A stretch of DNA of 45,564 bases, taken from NCBI GenBank assembly GCA_036495095.1, contig DASXNK010000043.1, positions 1 to 45,564 of the forward strand, read 5' to 3'. Of the stretch, positions 22,169 to 30,700 are shown piece after piece. How positions within the stretch are numbered: position 1 is the stretch's first letter; the number at the start of each line of letters is the position of its first letter. Position numbers and translations under genes: made by a program. The stretch comes from Candidatus Dormiibacterota bacterium (GTDB lineage: Bacteria; Chloroflexota; Dormibacteria; Aeolococcales; Aeolococcaceae). Under the pieces are notes generated by a model. The model was not told the DNA's origin. It saw only the letters and a list, made by a program, of their open reading frames with translations, and did no database searches.

Positions 22169-22284
22169 CGCGGCGTGAGGATACAGTCCCCCGGGCGCTG
22201 GTGCGGATTGCGGTCTGCCGACGGCGGCGTCGGGTGTTGCGCACAGGCCCGAGTTCGGCGACTGCCTCATCCGTCCCGGCTCGC

Positions 22285-22324
22285 TATGCTGGAGCCCGCG
22301 GTCGCCGCCGGTGTGGTCCCACAC
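22285..22324 (+). promoter_or_regulatory. Putative -10 box and leader hairpin of the first secreted paralogue
   Basis: TATGCT (22285-22290) in the context TCGCTATGCTG recurs almost unchanged (TCGCTATCCTG) upstream of the second paralogue. A hairpin GTGTGG-tc-CCACAC follows at 22311-22324. The gene starts 77 nt after the -10 with the same ribosome-binding site as the paralogue. No clear -35 is seen. Confidence 0.4.
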
Positions 22325-22367
22325 GCCGGGTCGACGGCCGCGGCAATCAGAGAAGGGAGGCGGAAAT

Positions 22368-23252
22368 ATGCTGGGAATCAGAGCACGGCGCCGCGCCGGT
22401 GTGACCGTCGCGCTGGCGGGCATGCTCGGCGGCGCGATGGTGGGCTTCAGCTCGGTCGAGGGCGCCACCGCGCCGGTGCCGGGCGGCACCGGGACCGCCA
22501 GGGCGGCGGCCACCCCCACCGGCGGCGGCGGCTCAGGGGGCTCGCCGACCCGGGGCGGCACGGTCGGGTCGCCGACCCACAGCTTCAGCGGCTCCACCGG
22601 GTCGCCGACCCACAGCGGCAGCAGCTCCACCGGGTCGCCGACCCACAGCGGCAGCAGCGGTCCCACCGGCTCGCCGACGTACCGGGGGATCGCCGCGAAG
22701 CCGAGCTTCACCCCCGGCTCCTCACCGGTGTCCAGCCCCCAGGGCTCGCCGGTCGCCAAGGCCTCGCCGACCCCCAGCCTGCGCGGGACGGCTCCGGTCT
22801 CCAGCGCCAATCCGAGCTCCACCCCGAGGTCGAACCCGACCGCGGCCGCCCGGACGTCGCCGACCCCGCTCCCGGGGAACAACAACCGCAACCCCAACTG
22901 GAAGCACGACTCCCAGAGCTGGCACCAGTGGGACGGGGCCTGGCAGGATCCCAACTGGCACAACGAGCACTCCCGCGATTCTCGCCATGAGCAGTGGCAG
23001 GACAACTCGCGCCGTGAGCACGACGACTTCCACTTCGACGAGTTCCGCAACGAGGACAGCAGCTTCCGGCACGACTGCGACACGCTGCTGACCTTCCACA
23101 GCGTGCGGGCGCTGCTCGACTTCCTCGACGGCGACAGCTCGCTGCGGGACTTCTTCGAGCTCCACGGCGACCTGTACGACTTCCTCGTCCACCACTCCGA
23201 CTGGTCGGGCGACTTCGACCGCAGCTGCACCTTCATCGACCTGCACCTGTAG
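22368..23252 (+). CDS. Secreted protein with novel His/Asp-rich C-terminal domain (paralogue 1)
   Basis: A 294-residue exported protein that I cannot assign to a known family. Signal peptide at about 1-35 (basic RARRR, hydrophobic core, end near EGATA). Residues 40-175 are a disordered Gly/Ser/Thr/Pro linker containing three to four 11-residue GSPTHS-type repeats. From residue 178 a charged aromatic region (WKHDSQSWHQWDGAW) leads into a compact 74-residue terminal block that starts FHFDEFR and ends FIDLHL. This block holds two cysteines and many His and Asp. ATG 22368 follows AGGGAGG. The next gene encodes a close paralogue. No membrane anchor or sortase motif is visible. Confidence 0.85.
   Translation: MLGIRARRRAGVTVALAGMLGGAMVGFSSVEGATAPVPGGTGTARAAATPTGGGGSGGSPTRGGTVGSPTHSFSGSTGSPTHSGSSSTGSPTHSGSSGPTGSPTYRGIAAKPSFTPGSSPVSSPQGSPVAKASPTPSLRGTAPVSSANPSSTPRSNPTAAARTSPTPLPGNNNRNPNWKHDSQSWHQWDGAWQDPNWHNEHSRDSRHEQWQDNSRREHDDFHFDEFRNEDSSFRHDCDTLLTFHSVRALLDFLDGDSSLRDFFELHGDLYDFLVHHSDWSGDFDRSCTFIDLHL
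22566..22685 (+). repeat. 33-bp tandem repeat inside paralogue 1
   Basis: Units start at 22566, 22599, 22632 and 22668 (33, 33, 36 bp and a partial). Each begins GGSTCGCCGACC and encodes GSPTH-S plus a Ser/Gly/Thr tail. The paralogue lacks them, so they arose or were lost after the duplication. Confidence 0.8.
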
Positions 23253-23262
23253 ACGATCAACC

Positions 23263-23300
23263 GTCGGGCGGGGGTGCGGCCGGGCCGCGCCCCCGCCGAC
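23263..23300 (+). terminator. Hairpin terminator after paralogue 1
   Basis: A long GC stem: GTCGG-CGGGGG on the left pairs with CCCCCG-CCGAC on the right, with one bulged G and one G-T pair, starting 11 nt after the stop. No T-run follows. It would separate the two paralogues into single-gene transcripts. Confidence 0.55.
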
Positions 23301-23368
23301 TGACGACAGCGATGTCGTCGGTCGAAACCCCCGTCGAGCTCGCCTCGGAAACCGCCGTACGTCTTCGC

Positions 23369-23374
23369 TATCCT
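23369..23374 (+). promoter_or_regulatory. Putative -10 box of paralogue 2
   Basis: TATCCT in the context TCGCTATCCTG matches the sequence before paralogue 1. It lies 70 nt before the start codon. Confidence 0.4.
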
Positions 23375-23444
23375 GTGGGCAACGCGGTGGTACCTGGCGG
23401 ACACCCACTCGCCGCCGGCCCGCCGCTTCCAAGGGAGGCGGGAT

Positions 23445-24395
23445 ATGGGAAGAAGGCGCAGTCCACGTTCTCTGGTGGGCATCGCCGCACTGGCGGGGAG
23501 CGTCGCGCTGGCGCTGAGCTCGGTGCAGCAGGCGAGCGCGGCCACCGCGACCTCCCGGCCGCCGGGCCCCTCGCACACCGCGAGCACCGGCTCCGGAGGC
23601 GGCGGCTCGGGCGGGGGAGGCTCGAAGTCGTACTCGTACTCCGGCCAGAGCGGGTCCCAGGGCCAGGGCCGGTACTCCAGCGGCAGCTGCTCGCCCTACC
23701 CGAGCTGCGCATCCGGCTCCTCGGGAGGCCAGTACGGCGGCGCGAGCACCCGGAACAGCTCGACGGCCAGCGGCAAAGGCTCGCAGAGCTACTACGGCTC
23801 GGGCACCAACTCCAACGCCGGCAATTCGCCCACGTACCATCCCCCGACCAACTCCAGCTCCAACGGCACGCCGCGCTCGAACAGGGTCCAGAGCGCGCCA
23901 CCGCCGTCGCAGCAGCAGGGCCAGCAGACCCACCAGCAGAACGCCAACACCAAGCCGGTGAACAACAACAACAACACCAGGCCGGTGAACAACGGCAAGG
24001 GGAACTGGACCCCGCGCAACGACACCTGGCGGCACGACTCGACCGACTGGCACCGCTGGGACAACAGCTGGCGCGACCAGCGGTTCCACGACGACCACTT
24101 CCGCGACTCACGCCACGAGCACGGGTTCTTCCGTGACGACCGGTCCTGCGAGTTCCACGACTGCGATCGCTTCCACTTCGACGAGTTCCGCAGCGAGGAC
24201 CGCAGCTTCCGCAACGACTGCGACACCCTGATCAGATTCCACAGCGTCCGCTCGCTGCTCGACTTCCTCGACGGCGACACCTCGCTGCGCGACTTCTTCG
24301 AGCTCCACGGCGAGCTCTTCGACTTCCTCGTCCACCACTCCGACTGGTCGGGCGACTTCGACAACAGCTGCTCGTTCATCGACCTGCACCTGTAG
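23445..24395 (+). CDS. Secreted protein with novel His/Asp-rich C-terminal domain (paralogue 2)
   Basis: A 316-residue exported protein. Signal peptide about 1-33 (MGRRRSPRSL, hydrophobic core, QQASA). Residues 34-194 are a Ser/Gly/Gln/Asn-rich linker (GSGGGGSGGGGSKSYSYSG, NNNNNTRPVNN) with a small Cys pair SCSPYPSC. From residue 195 (WRHDSTDWHRWDNSW) it aligns with paralogue 1; in the terminal 74-residue block 63 positions are identical by direct comparison. An extra CEFHDC motif lies just before the block. ATG 23445 has GGGAGG upstream, embedded in the same sequence as in paralogue 1. A strong terminator follows. Family and function are not recognised. Confidence 0.87.
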   Translation: MGRRRSPRSLVGIAALAGSVALALSSVQQASAATATSRPPGPSHTASTGSGGGGSGGGGSKSYSYSGQSGSQGQGRYSSGSCSPYPSCASGSSGGQYGGASTRNSSTASGKGSQSYYGSGTNSNAGNSPTYHPPTNSSSNGTPRSNRVQSAPPPSQQQGQQTHQQNANTKPVNNNNNTRPVNNGKGNWTPRNDTWRHDSTDWHRWDNSWRDQRFHDDHFRDSRHEHGFFRDDRSCEFHDCDRFHFDEFRSEDRSFRNDCDTLIRFHSVRSLLDFLDGDTSLRDFFELHGELFDFLVHHSDWSGDFDNSCSFIDLHL

Positions 24396-24428
24396 GAGCA
24401 CGGTCGGCACCGGCGCAGGCGCCGGACC

Positions 24429-24465
24429 GGAGGGGGTGCGGACCACCGCACCCCCTCCTTTCGTT
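24429..24465 (+). terminator. Rho-independent terminator after paralogue 2
   Basis: A perfect 13-bp stem, GGAGGGGGTGCGG and CCGCACCCCCTCC, with loop ACCA, followed by TTTCGTT. It sits between the convergent paralogue 2 and phosphoesterase genes. Confidence 0.85.
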
Positions 24466-26252
24466 CAGGGCAGCGCGGGTGACGTGTCCCGGCGGTGGCC
24501 GAAGTCGAACAGGCCCATCAGGTCGCCGATCGCCGGGCCGTTGCCGGGCACGTAGGGATCGTCGCCCCCGGCCTCCGGGTTGGGCAGGTTGTCGGTGCTT
24601 CGCTCGGAGAGCGGCGAGAGCCGCCAGTTGCGCTCGATGAACTTGAGCACCGAGACGTGGTCGGCGTAGGTGTGGTCGACCGCCCCCGGCCGGGCGTACG
24701 GCGAGATCGCGAGCATCGGCACCCGGGGGCCGTCCCCGAAGAAGGTCACCGGCTGGATGTACCCCGAGTCGTAGTAGCCGCCGCCCTCGTCGAAGGTGAC
24801 CAGGATCGCGGTGTCGGCGAAGAGCTTCGGCTGCGCCATCACCCGCTTCACCACGTCCTTGGTGAAGTCCTCGAACAGCGCCAGGGTGGAGTAGCCGGGG
24901 TGGCCGTCGTTGTCGCCGGGCTTCACGAAGGAGACCGCCGGCAGGCTGCCGGCGGCGACCGCGGCGGTGAAGTCGTCGTAGCCGTGGAGGTTGGCGCGCT
25001 GCGTCGGGCTGGTCATGATCGAGGTGGCGTACTGCATCGGGTCGCAGATGCCGCAGTACTCGGCGGTCGGCCTGCCGTGGTTCCAGCCCACCCCGTAGTA
25101 GCCCCACGGGATGCCCCGCGCCGCCAGCGCGTCGCCGACGGTGCGGAACCGCTGCGGCGGGACGGTGAAGTGGTCGGAACCCAGCGGCGCCGGGGTGCCG
25201 TCGGCGAGGTAGCCGGGATCGTAGTTGTTGAGCAGGTAGTAGGCGCCGTCGGCGCAGTCGCCGCCGCGGAAGGGGTGGTGCTCGTCCAGGAAGGAGCGGA
25301 TCGCACCCACGCCCGGCTGCGAGCGGTCAGAGCAGTTCGAGTAGCTGCCTCCCCTGTAGCCGTCCTGGGTGAAGTTGTTGTTCGTGCCCGGCTTGGGGTT
25401 GGGGTTCTCGACCTGGTTCTGCGGCGGCTTGGTCGGGTGGCCGGCGGCGTCCTGGTGGAAGGCGGCGTCGCCGGTGCCGAGGCTGATGTGATTGGCGCCG
25501 GTGCCTCCCATCACCGCCTGGTGATAGTTGTCGGAGCTGGCGTAGTGGTCGGCGAGGAAGCGCAGCACCGGCGCGTCACCGTCGCTCATGCTGTAGTAGC
25601 CCATCTGCAGGCCGCCCTGGTGGATCGGGTCGGGCGGCGTCGCGCCGTTGTCGAACCCCGCGGTGTTCGCGGTCCACACCCAGAGGTCGTTGCGGCCGCC
25701 GTCCACCTGCTGCCACATCTGGTAGAAGCGGTGGATGGGGTCGCCCGTGTACGACGGGTAGGGGACGTACCTGGTGATCCGGTACGGGCAGTTGGGCAGG
25801 GTGGCGGGGAACCGGGTGTCGGGGACGTTCGGGGGCAGCCCCTTGGCGGTGGTGGTGTTGGGCCGGGGCAGCGCCGGGTACGCCACCGTCCGCGGCGGCG
25901 TCAGCCGGTAGACGTCGACGTCGGAGGCCTGGCGTTGCACCGAGCGCTCCGCCTCGGGACCGCAGCCGCCGCCGGCGGTGACGATCCCCTGGGAGAGCAG
26001 GGTGCGGGCGTGCTGGCCGACCGGCGGTGTCCAGGTGGCGAAGACGTTGTCGTAGGTGCGGTTCTCGCCGATGACCACGATCACGTGCTTGATCGGGGTC
26101 TGGGTGGGGACCGATCGGGCGTCCCCGGAGGCCGCCCGGGCGGGGGTGCCGAGGCTGGCCCCGGCGCCCGCGGCGAGCGTCCCCGCGAGCAGCAGCCCCA
26201 GGCCGGTCCGGCGGCGTCCCCGCCGGGGACCAGTGCAGCGCGTCGGCGTCAT
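24465..26252 (-). CDS. Secreted phosphoesterase (PF04185 family, phospholipase C / acid phosphatase-like)
   Basis: An exported phosphoric-ester hydrolase of 595 residues. The signal peptide has an Arg-rich n-region (GRRRTGLGLLLAGTL) and ends near TPARA, possibly a Tat signal. Core motifs are HVIVVIGENRTYDNVF (metal/nucleophile region), MGGTGANHISLGTGDA, VKPGDNDGHPGYSTL, ILVTFDEGGGYYDSGY and MLAISPYARPGAVDHTY with HVSVLKFIERNW, as in PF04185 enzymes. A Cys pair, CGICD, lies near residue 405. AGGAGG precedes the ATG. It would release phosphate from lipids or organic phosphates outside the cell, in keeping with the phosphonate locus further along, though the link is inference. Confidence 0.9.
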   Translation of the reverse strand: MTPTRCTGPRRGRRRTGLGLLLAGTLAAGAGASLGTPARAASGDARSVPTQTPIKHVIVVIGENRTYDNVFATWTPPVGQHARTLLSQGIVTAGGGCGPEAERSVQRQASDVDVYRLTPPRTVAYPALPRPNTTTAKGLPPNVPDTRFPATLPNCPYRITRYVPYPSYTGDPIHRFYQMWQQVDGGRNDLWVWTANTAGFDNGATPPDPIHQGGLQMGYYSMSDGDAPVLRFLADHYASSDNYHQAVMGGTGANHISLGTGDAAFHQDAAGHPTKPPQNQVENPNPKPGTNNNFTQDGYRGGSYSNCSDRSQPGVGAIRSFLDEHHPFRGGDCADGAYYLLNNYDPGYLADGTPAPLGSDHFTVPPQRFRTVGDALAARGIPWGYYGVGWNHGRPTAEYCGICDPMQYATSIMTSPTQRANLHGYDDFTAAVAAGSLPAVSFVKPGDNDGHPGYSTLALFEDFTKDVVKRVMAQPKLFADTAILVTFDEGGGYYDSGYIQPVTFFGDGPRVPMLAISPYARPGAVDHTYADHVSVLKFIERNWRLSPLSERSTDNLPNPEAGGDDPYVPGNGPAIGDLMGLFDFGHRRDTSPALP

Positions 26253-26327
26253 CCCACTTCCTCCTGTGCGACCTCCTGCAGGCGGGCCCGCCGGCCCGAG
26301 CCCAGGATGAGAGATGGGGGGAGAAGG

Positions 26328-26343
26328 TCCGGTGAAAACCGGA
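26328..26343. promoter_or_regulatory. Inverted repeat between divergent secreted-protein genes
   Basis: TCCGGT-GAAA-ACCGGA has perfect 6-bp arms and a GAAA centre. It lies 76 bp upstream of the phosphoesterase ATG and just before the promoter of the 26396 gene, so it is a candidate shared operator or a small RNA stem. Confidence 0.4.
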
Positions 26344-26359
26344 TCAAGAGGTGGGGTGT

Positions 26360-26389
26360 TTGCGCCTGCACACCATCACCGTGTATATG
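26360..26389 (+). promoter_or_regulatory. Promoter of the SpaA-like gene, leaderless type
   Basis: TTGCGC (26360-26365), 18 nt, TATATG (26384-26389). The ATG at 26396 is 7 nt downstream, where transcription would start. Confidence 0.5.
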
Positions 26390-26395
26390 TCAGGA

Positions 26396-27199
26396 ATGAT
26401 CAATTCATCGCGGCTGGCGCCCGGGGCGCTGATGCTCGTCGCCGCCGCGGGCTGGGCGGCGCTGGCCACCGGCAGCGCACCGGCGTCGGCGCGGTCGACG
26501 CAGCCGGCGGGGGGCGCGACGATCTGGATCCAGACCATGGACTCCTGCAAGCAGGCCATCGGCGGCGCAGGCTACCAGCTCGTCGGCGCCGGCGTCTCGA
26601 TGAGCGCCGACACCCCGGCGGGGCAGAAGACCCGGGTGGCGAGCACCCCCAACTGCCCGCTGGAGCAGGGCGACTGCGCCGCCACGACCACCGGGTGCGT
26701 GAGCTTCGCCGGCGTCGCGGCGGGCACGTACACGATCCGCGAGACCAGGGCCCCGGCAGCCGACACCTCGAACCCCGAGGGCTACGCGCCCTGCGAGGGG
26801 GGCAGCGCCTGCCGCTCCGAGGTCGCCACCGTCACCGTCGACGCCGGCGGTGGGGTGCGGGCGACGGTCACCAACCTGTACCCCGACGGCGCCTCCGCCA
26901 CCTGGCCGGCCGGGGGTGGCCGCCGCGGCCATTCCGCCTATGCGGCCACCGCCGCCGACCCCGTGGTCTTCCACGACTTCGGCCTCGCCCCGCCCGGCCG
27001 CAGCGGCCAGTGCGACGGCGACTCCGACGCCGACGACCACCTCACCGGCTCTCCCAGCGGCCACTGCGCGTACCCGGAGGACCAGGAGGACGCGGCCTGC
27101 AAGCCCTACCCGTGGAGCTGCCAGTCCACGGCGAGCGGGCCCAGGGTGAGGCCGGCGGCCGACAGGGCCACCCCGGTCACGGTGCCGCAGAGCATCTGA
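26396..27199 (+). CDS. Secreted protein with SpaA / Cna-B-like domain
   Basis: A 267-residue exported protein. Signal peptide about 1-33 (GALMLVAAAGWAALATG ... PASA). Residues about 40-165 form a beta-rich domain ending in GTYTIRETRAPAADTSNPEGY, the hallmark of SpaA/Cna-B prealbumin-like folds, with six or more cysteines that probably form disulfides. The rest (SAYAATAADPVVFHDFGLAP, then CDGDSDADDHLTG) is Asp-rich and resembles a calcium-binding loop, without a sortase LPxTG motif or membrane anchor. ATG 26396 lies 7 nt after a good -10. The last 94 bp overlap the convergent PPTase gene. Confidence 0.72.
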   Translation: MINSSRLAPGALMLVAAAGWAALATGSAPASARSTQPAGGATIWIQTMDSCKQAIGGAGYQLVGAGVSMSADTPAGQKTRVASTPNCPLEQGDCAATTTGCVSFAGVAAGTYTIRETRAPAADTSNPEGYAPCEGGSACRSEVATVTVDAGGGVRATVTNLYPDGASATWPAGGGRRGHSAYAATAADPVVFHDFGLAPPGRSGQCDGDSDADDHLTGSPSGHCAYPEDQEDAACKPYPWSCQSTASGPRVRPAADRATPVTVPQSI

Positions 27200-27732
27200 G
27201 GCGCACGCTCGAGGCTGGCGGCGGCGTCGTCGAGCCCGGCGCCACAGGCCTTCACCGCCGCCTCCACCCGGGTCCACCAGCGCAGCAGCACCGCCGCCCG
27301 CTCGGCCGCCGGCGCGGCATCGACCGCCGCCCGCGCCCCGGCGGGCAGCAGGTCGGCGACCCCCAGCCCGGCGTCGGTGAGCGGCCGCAGCGGCTCGACG
27401 TCGACCCCCACGGGGCAGTCGTCGGAGAGGGCGACCGCGCACCAGCGGCCGCGCCGTGACAGGCTGAAGGCGGGGCCGGGCCCGGCGAGCACGGGCTTCC
27501 CGCCGGCGGCGGTGGTGATCGGGATCGACTCGGGCGCACCGCCGACGCGCTCGGCGAGCAGCCGGCGCAGCGCCCGGTGGGCGGCGAGGAAGGCGTCACG
27601 CTCGGCCGGCAGGGTGATGCGGGCGGCACGGCGCAGATCGTCGTGCCCCAGCCCCGACCGCCGGCCGCCGTCCGGGACGGAGTCGAGGTGCACGAGGTGC
27701 ACCTCGATCCGCGCCACCGCGACGTCGATCAT
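27106..27732 (-). CDS. 4'-phosphopantetheinyl transferase (Sfp type)
   Basis: Attaches the CoA-derived phosphopantetheine arm to a carrier-protein serine. The 208 residues contain the two metal/CoA motifs: VGVDVEPLRP (Asp111, Glu113) and WWTRVEAAVKACG (Glu157, Lys161). The upstream FSLSRRG replaces the usual SHS-type motif, so the His is missing. The ATG overlaps the NRPS stop as ATGA, which makes the NRPS carrier domain the obvious partner. The 3' 94 bp overlap the SpaA-like gene on the other strand. Confidence 0.9.
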   Translation of the reverse strand: MIDVAVARIEVHLVHLDSVPDGGRRSGLGHDDLRRAARITLPAERDAFLAAHRALRRLLAERVGGAPESIPITTAAGGKPVLAGPGPAFSLSRRGRWCAVALSDDCPVGVDVEPLRPLTDAGLGVADLLPAGARAAVDAAPAAERAAVLLRWWTRVEAAVKACGAGLDDAAASLERAPQMLCGTVTGVALSAAGLTLGPLAVDWQLHG

Positions 27733-30700
27733 CCGGGCAGGTGGACCGGCCCGGCCGGGATGCCCCGCCAGCGTCCCCCCGCGGGCAGGCTCTCGCCCTT
27801 CATCGCCAGCGACAGCGGATCGAGCATGGCGCCATCGGCCAGCTGGGCGTCGTAGAGCACCACCGCGCGGGCGCCGACGGTGCTGGCCCGCCCCAGGGTG
27901 ACGGTGGACATCTTCATCACCCGGTCCTCGAAGAGGTGGGTCTGCAGCGAGGCGGAGGCGCCGACGCAGGCGTCGTCCCCGACCCGCACCAGGTCGAACT
28001 CGGTGAGATAGGTGGTCTGCAGGCACACCCGCCGGCCCACCCGGGCTCCGAACAGGCGCAGCAGCGGACCGATCCACGGAGTGCCGGTGAGCACCCCCAG
28101 CAGCGCGGGCACGGCCACGCTCTCGTAGAGGCCGGTGACCAGCTCGCTGCGGCGCACGAACAGCGCCCAGAGCGGCTCGACGCGGGGAACGTAGCGGCCC
28201 ACCAGCAGCCACTTCAGCAGCACCACCAGCAGGGTCACGCCCAGGCCCGAGGCGAGGGCGACCACCGGGGTGGCGAGGATCAGCTCGATCGCGGAGCCGC
28301 GGCGGGCGAGGCGCAGCTCGACGGAGGCGGCGAGCAGGAGGGCGAGCGCGATCAGCGTCGCCGGCAGGGTGATACGGAAGTACTCGACGGCGAGCCGCGC
28401 CGTTACCCGCGCCGCCGATGGGCGGTAGGTGACCTCCTCGGAGAAGGCCTCGCTCGGCTGGCGGCGGGGGAGGAAGATCGCCGGCGAGCCCAGCCACGAG
28501 GTCTCCGCCTCGACCGGCCTCGCCGGCGCCACCGACTGCACTCCGATCAGGCTGCTGTCGCCCAGCCGGGTGTGGCTGCGCACCACCGCGGCGTTGCCGA
28601 CGAAGCAGCGGCGGCCGAGCTCGGTGCGTCCCAGCGCGATCGCGCCGTGGGCGAACGTGGCCGCGCCCACCGAGGCGAAGTCGGCGACGAAGCTCTCCTC
28701 GCCGAGGGTGAGCAGGTCGGGGTCGATGTGAGCGGCGGTCGAGACCTCCGAGCGCCTGCCGATGCGGGCGCCGAGCAGGCGCAGCCAGGGCACCGCGTAG
28801 AGGGTGGCGTAGAGGGTGTTGCTGAGCTCGAGGCTCATCGCCATCAGCCGGTCGGCGAACCACTTCCGCAGCCCCAGCGCGGAGCACAGCGGGTGGATGC
28901 CCGGCTCGGTGCGGGCGAGCACGAGGCGGCGGCCCGCGGCCACCAGCGCGCAGGCGGTGAGCGCCGTCACCGGCCCGGCCACCAGGGTCGAGGCGATCGC
29001 CGCGAGCAGGCCCCGGCGCGCCATCGCCAGCGTCACCAGCAGCAGGCCCGGCATCGCCATGACGAAGGGGAGCACCCCGAGCACCGCCACGCCGGCGGCG
29101 AACCCCGCACCCAGCGCCGGCGACCAGCGCCGCCCCTGGTGGCCGGCGGCCGCCATGGCGTCGAGCAGAGCGTCGCCCTCGGCGCTCGGCACCGCCGGCG
29201 ACCCGCCCCAGCTCTGTCCGTCGGGAAGCCGCTGGCCGCGGGCCAGCAGCGACTGGTCGGCGAGCCGGGACCCCGGCCCCATCTCGGCGCCGCCGACCAG
29301 CACCGAGCCGGTGCCGACCACCGCTCCGGCGCCGACCCGGACCGGGTCGAGGAGGAGCCAGCCGTCCTCGACGACGGCGGGCATCACGTCCACGCCGTAG
29401 CCGAGGCTGGCGCCGTCGCCGATCTCGGTGAGCCACGGGGTCTGGATCCGCTCGGTCGCGATCTGGCAGGAGTGGCCGATCCGCGCGCCGAGCAGGCGGA
29501 GGTAGGCGGCCATCAGCGGCGAGCCCGCGAGCAGGCGCAGCGGTGCCAGCGCGAGCAGCCGGGTGAACATCCACCAGCGCACGTGGGTGGCGCCCCACAG
29601 CGGGTGGCGTCCAGGCCGGATCCGCGCGGCCACGGTCCAGCGCCCGGCGACCGGCAGCACCAGGGCGGTGACCAGGAAGCCGAGGGGCAGGAGCAGCGCG
29701 CCCAGCACCAGCCGCGAGGCCGTCAGGCTGCCGCCGGACCGCGCCAGCAGCCAGGCGGCGGGAGCGCCGAGGATCAGCACCAGCGCGTAGAGCCCGGCCA
29801 GCTGGACCGCGCCGGCGGCGAGCACGCGGCCACCGCGGTGACGCAGCGCCGCCGGCCGGGGGCCCGTGGCGGCGCCGTCGTGCGGCCCCACCGCCGCCAG
29901 CGTCGAGAGCGCCTCGAGGTGGTCGGCGAGCGCCCGGATGGTCGGTCGCTCGTAGAGGTCGCCGATCCCCACCGAGCGCGACTCGGGCCGGCGGCGGAGG
30001 CGCGAGACCACCATCGCGGCGAACAGCGAGTGGCCGCCGAGGTCGAGGAAGAAGTCCGCCTCCACGGAGATGTCGGGGTGGCCGAAGACCTCGGTCCAGA
30101 CCGCCAGCAGGTCGGCCTCGAGCGGGGTCGCCGGGGCCACGACCTGGTCGGCGCGCAGCCCCAGCCGCGGCGACACCGGAGCGGGGAGCTGGGTGCGGGC
30201 GACCTTCGAGCCGGCCAGCGTGGGCAGGCGGTCGAGCACCTCGATGAACGCCGGCACCATGTACGCGGGGAGGCGGCGGCGCAGCCGGTCGTGGAGCCTC
30301 CCGCGCAGCTCCGCCTCCCCGGAGGGTCGGCGCAGGGTGACATGGGCGACCAGGTCGGTGGCCACGCCGTCGACCTCCAGGGCCGAGACCACCACGTTCT
30401 CCACCGCCTCGTCCTCGCGGACCACCTCCTCGATCTCGCCGAGCTCGATGCGGTAGCCGCGGATCTTCACCTGGGCGTCGAGGCGGCCGAGGAACTCGAT
30501 CTCCCCGGAGGCGGACAGACGGCCGAGGTCGCCGGTGCGATACATCCGCGACCCCGGGGCGGTGAGATCGGCGACGAACCGCTCGGCGGTGAGCTCGGGA
30601 CGGTTCACATAGCCCTGGGCGACGCCGGGGCCGCCGATGCAGATCTCCCCGGGCTCGCCGGCGGGCACCGGGCGCAGCCGCTCGTCGCACAGCCGGACGG

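Noticed and set aside
22561-22690. CRISPR-like repeat
   Set aside because: Units are contiguous, in frame and code for GSPTHS; there are no spacers.
23347-23364. GGAAAC as an ECF sigma -35 for paralogue 2
   Set aside because: The spacing to the CGTC element is about 9 nt, too short for an ECF promoter, and paralogue 1 lacks it.
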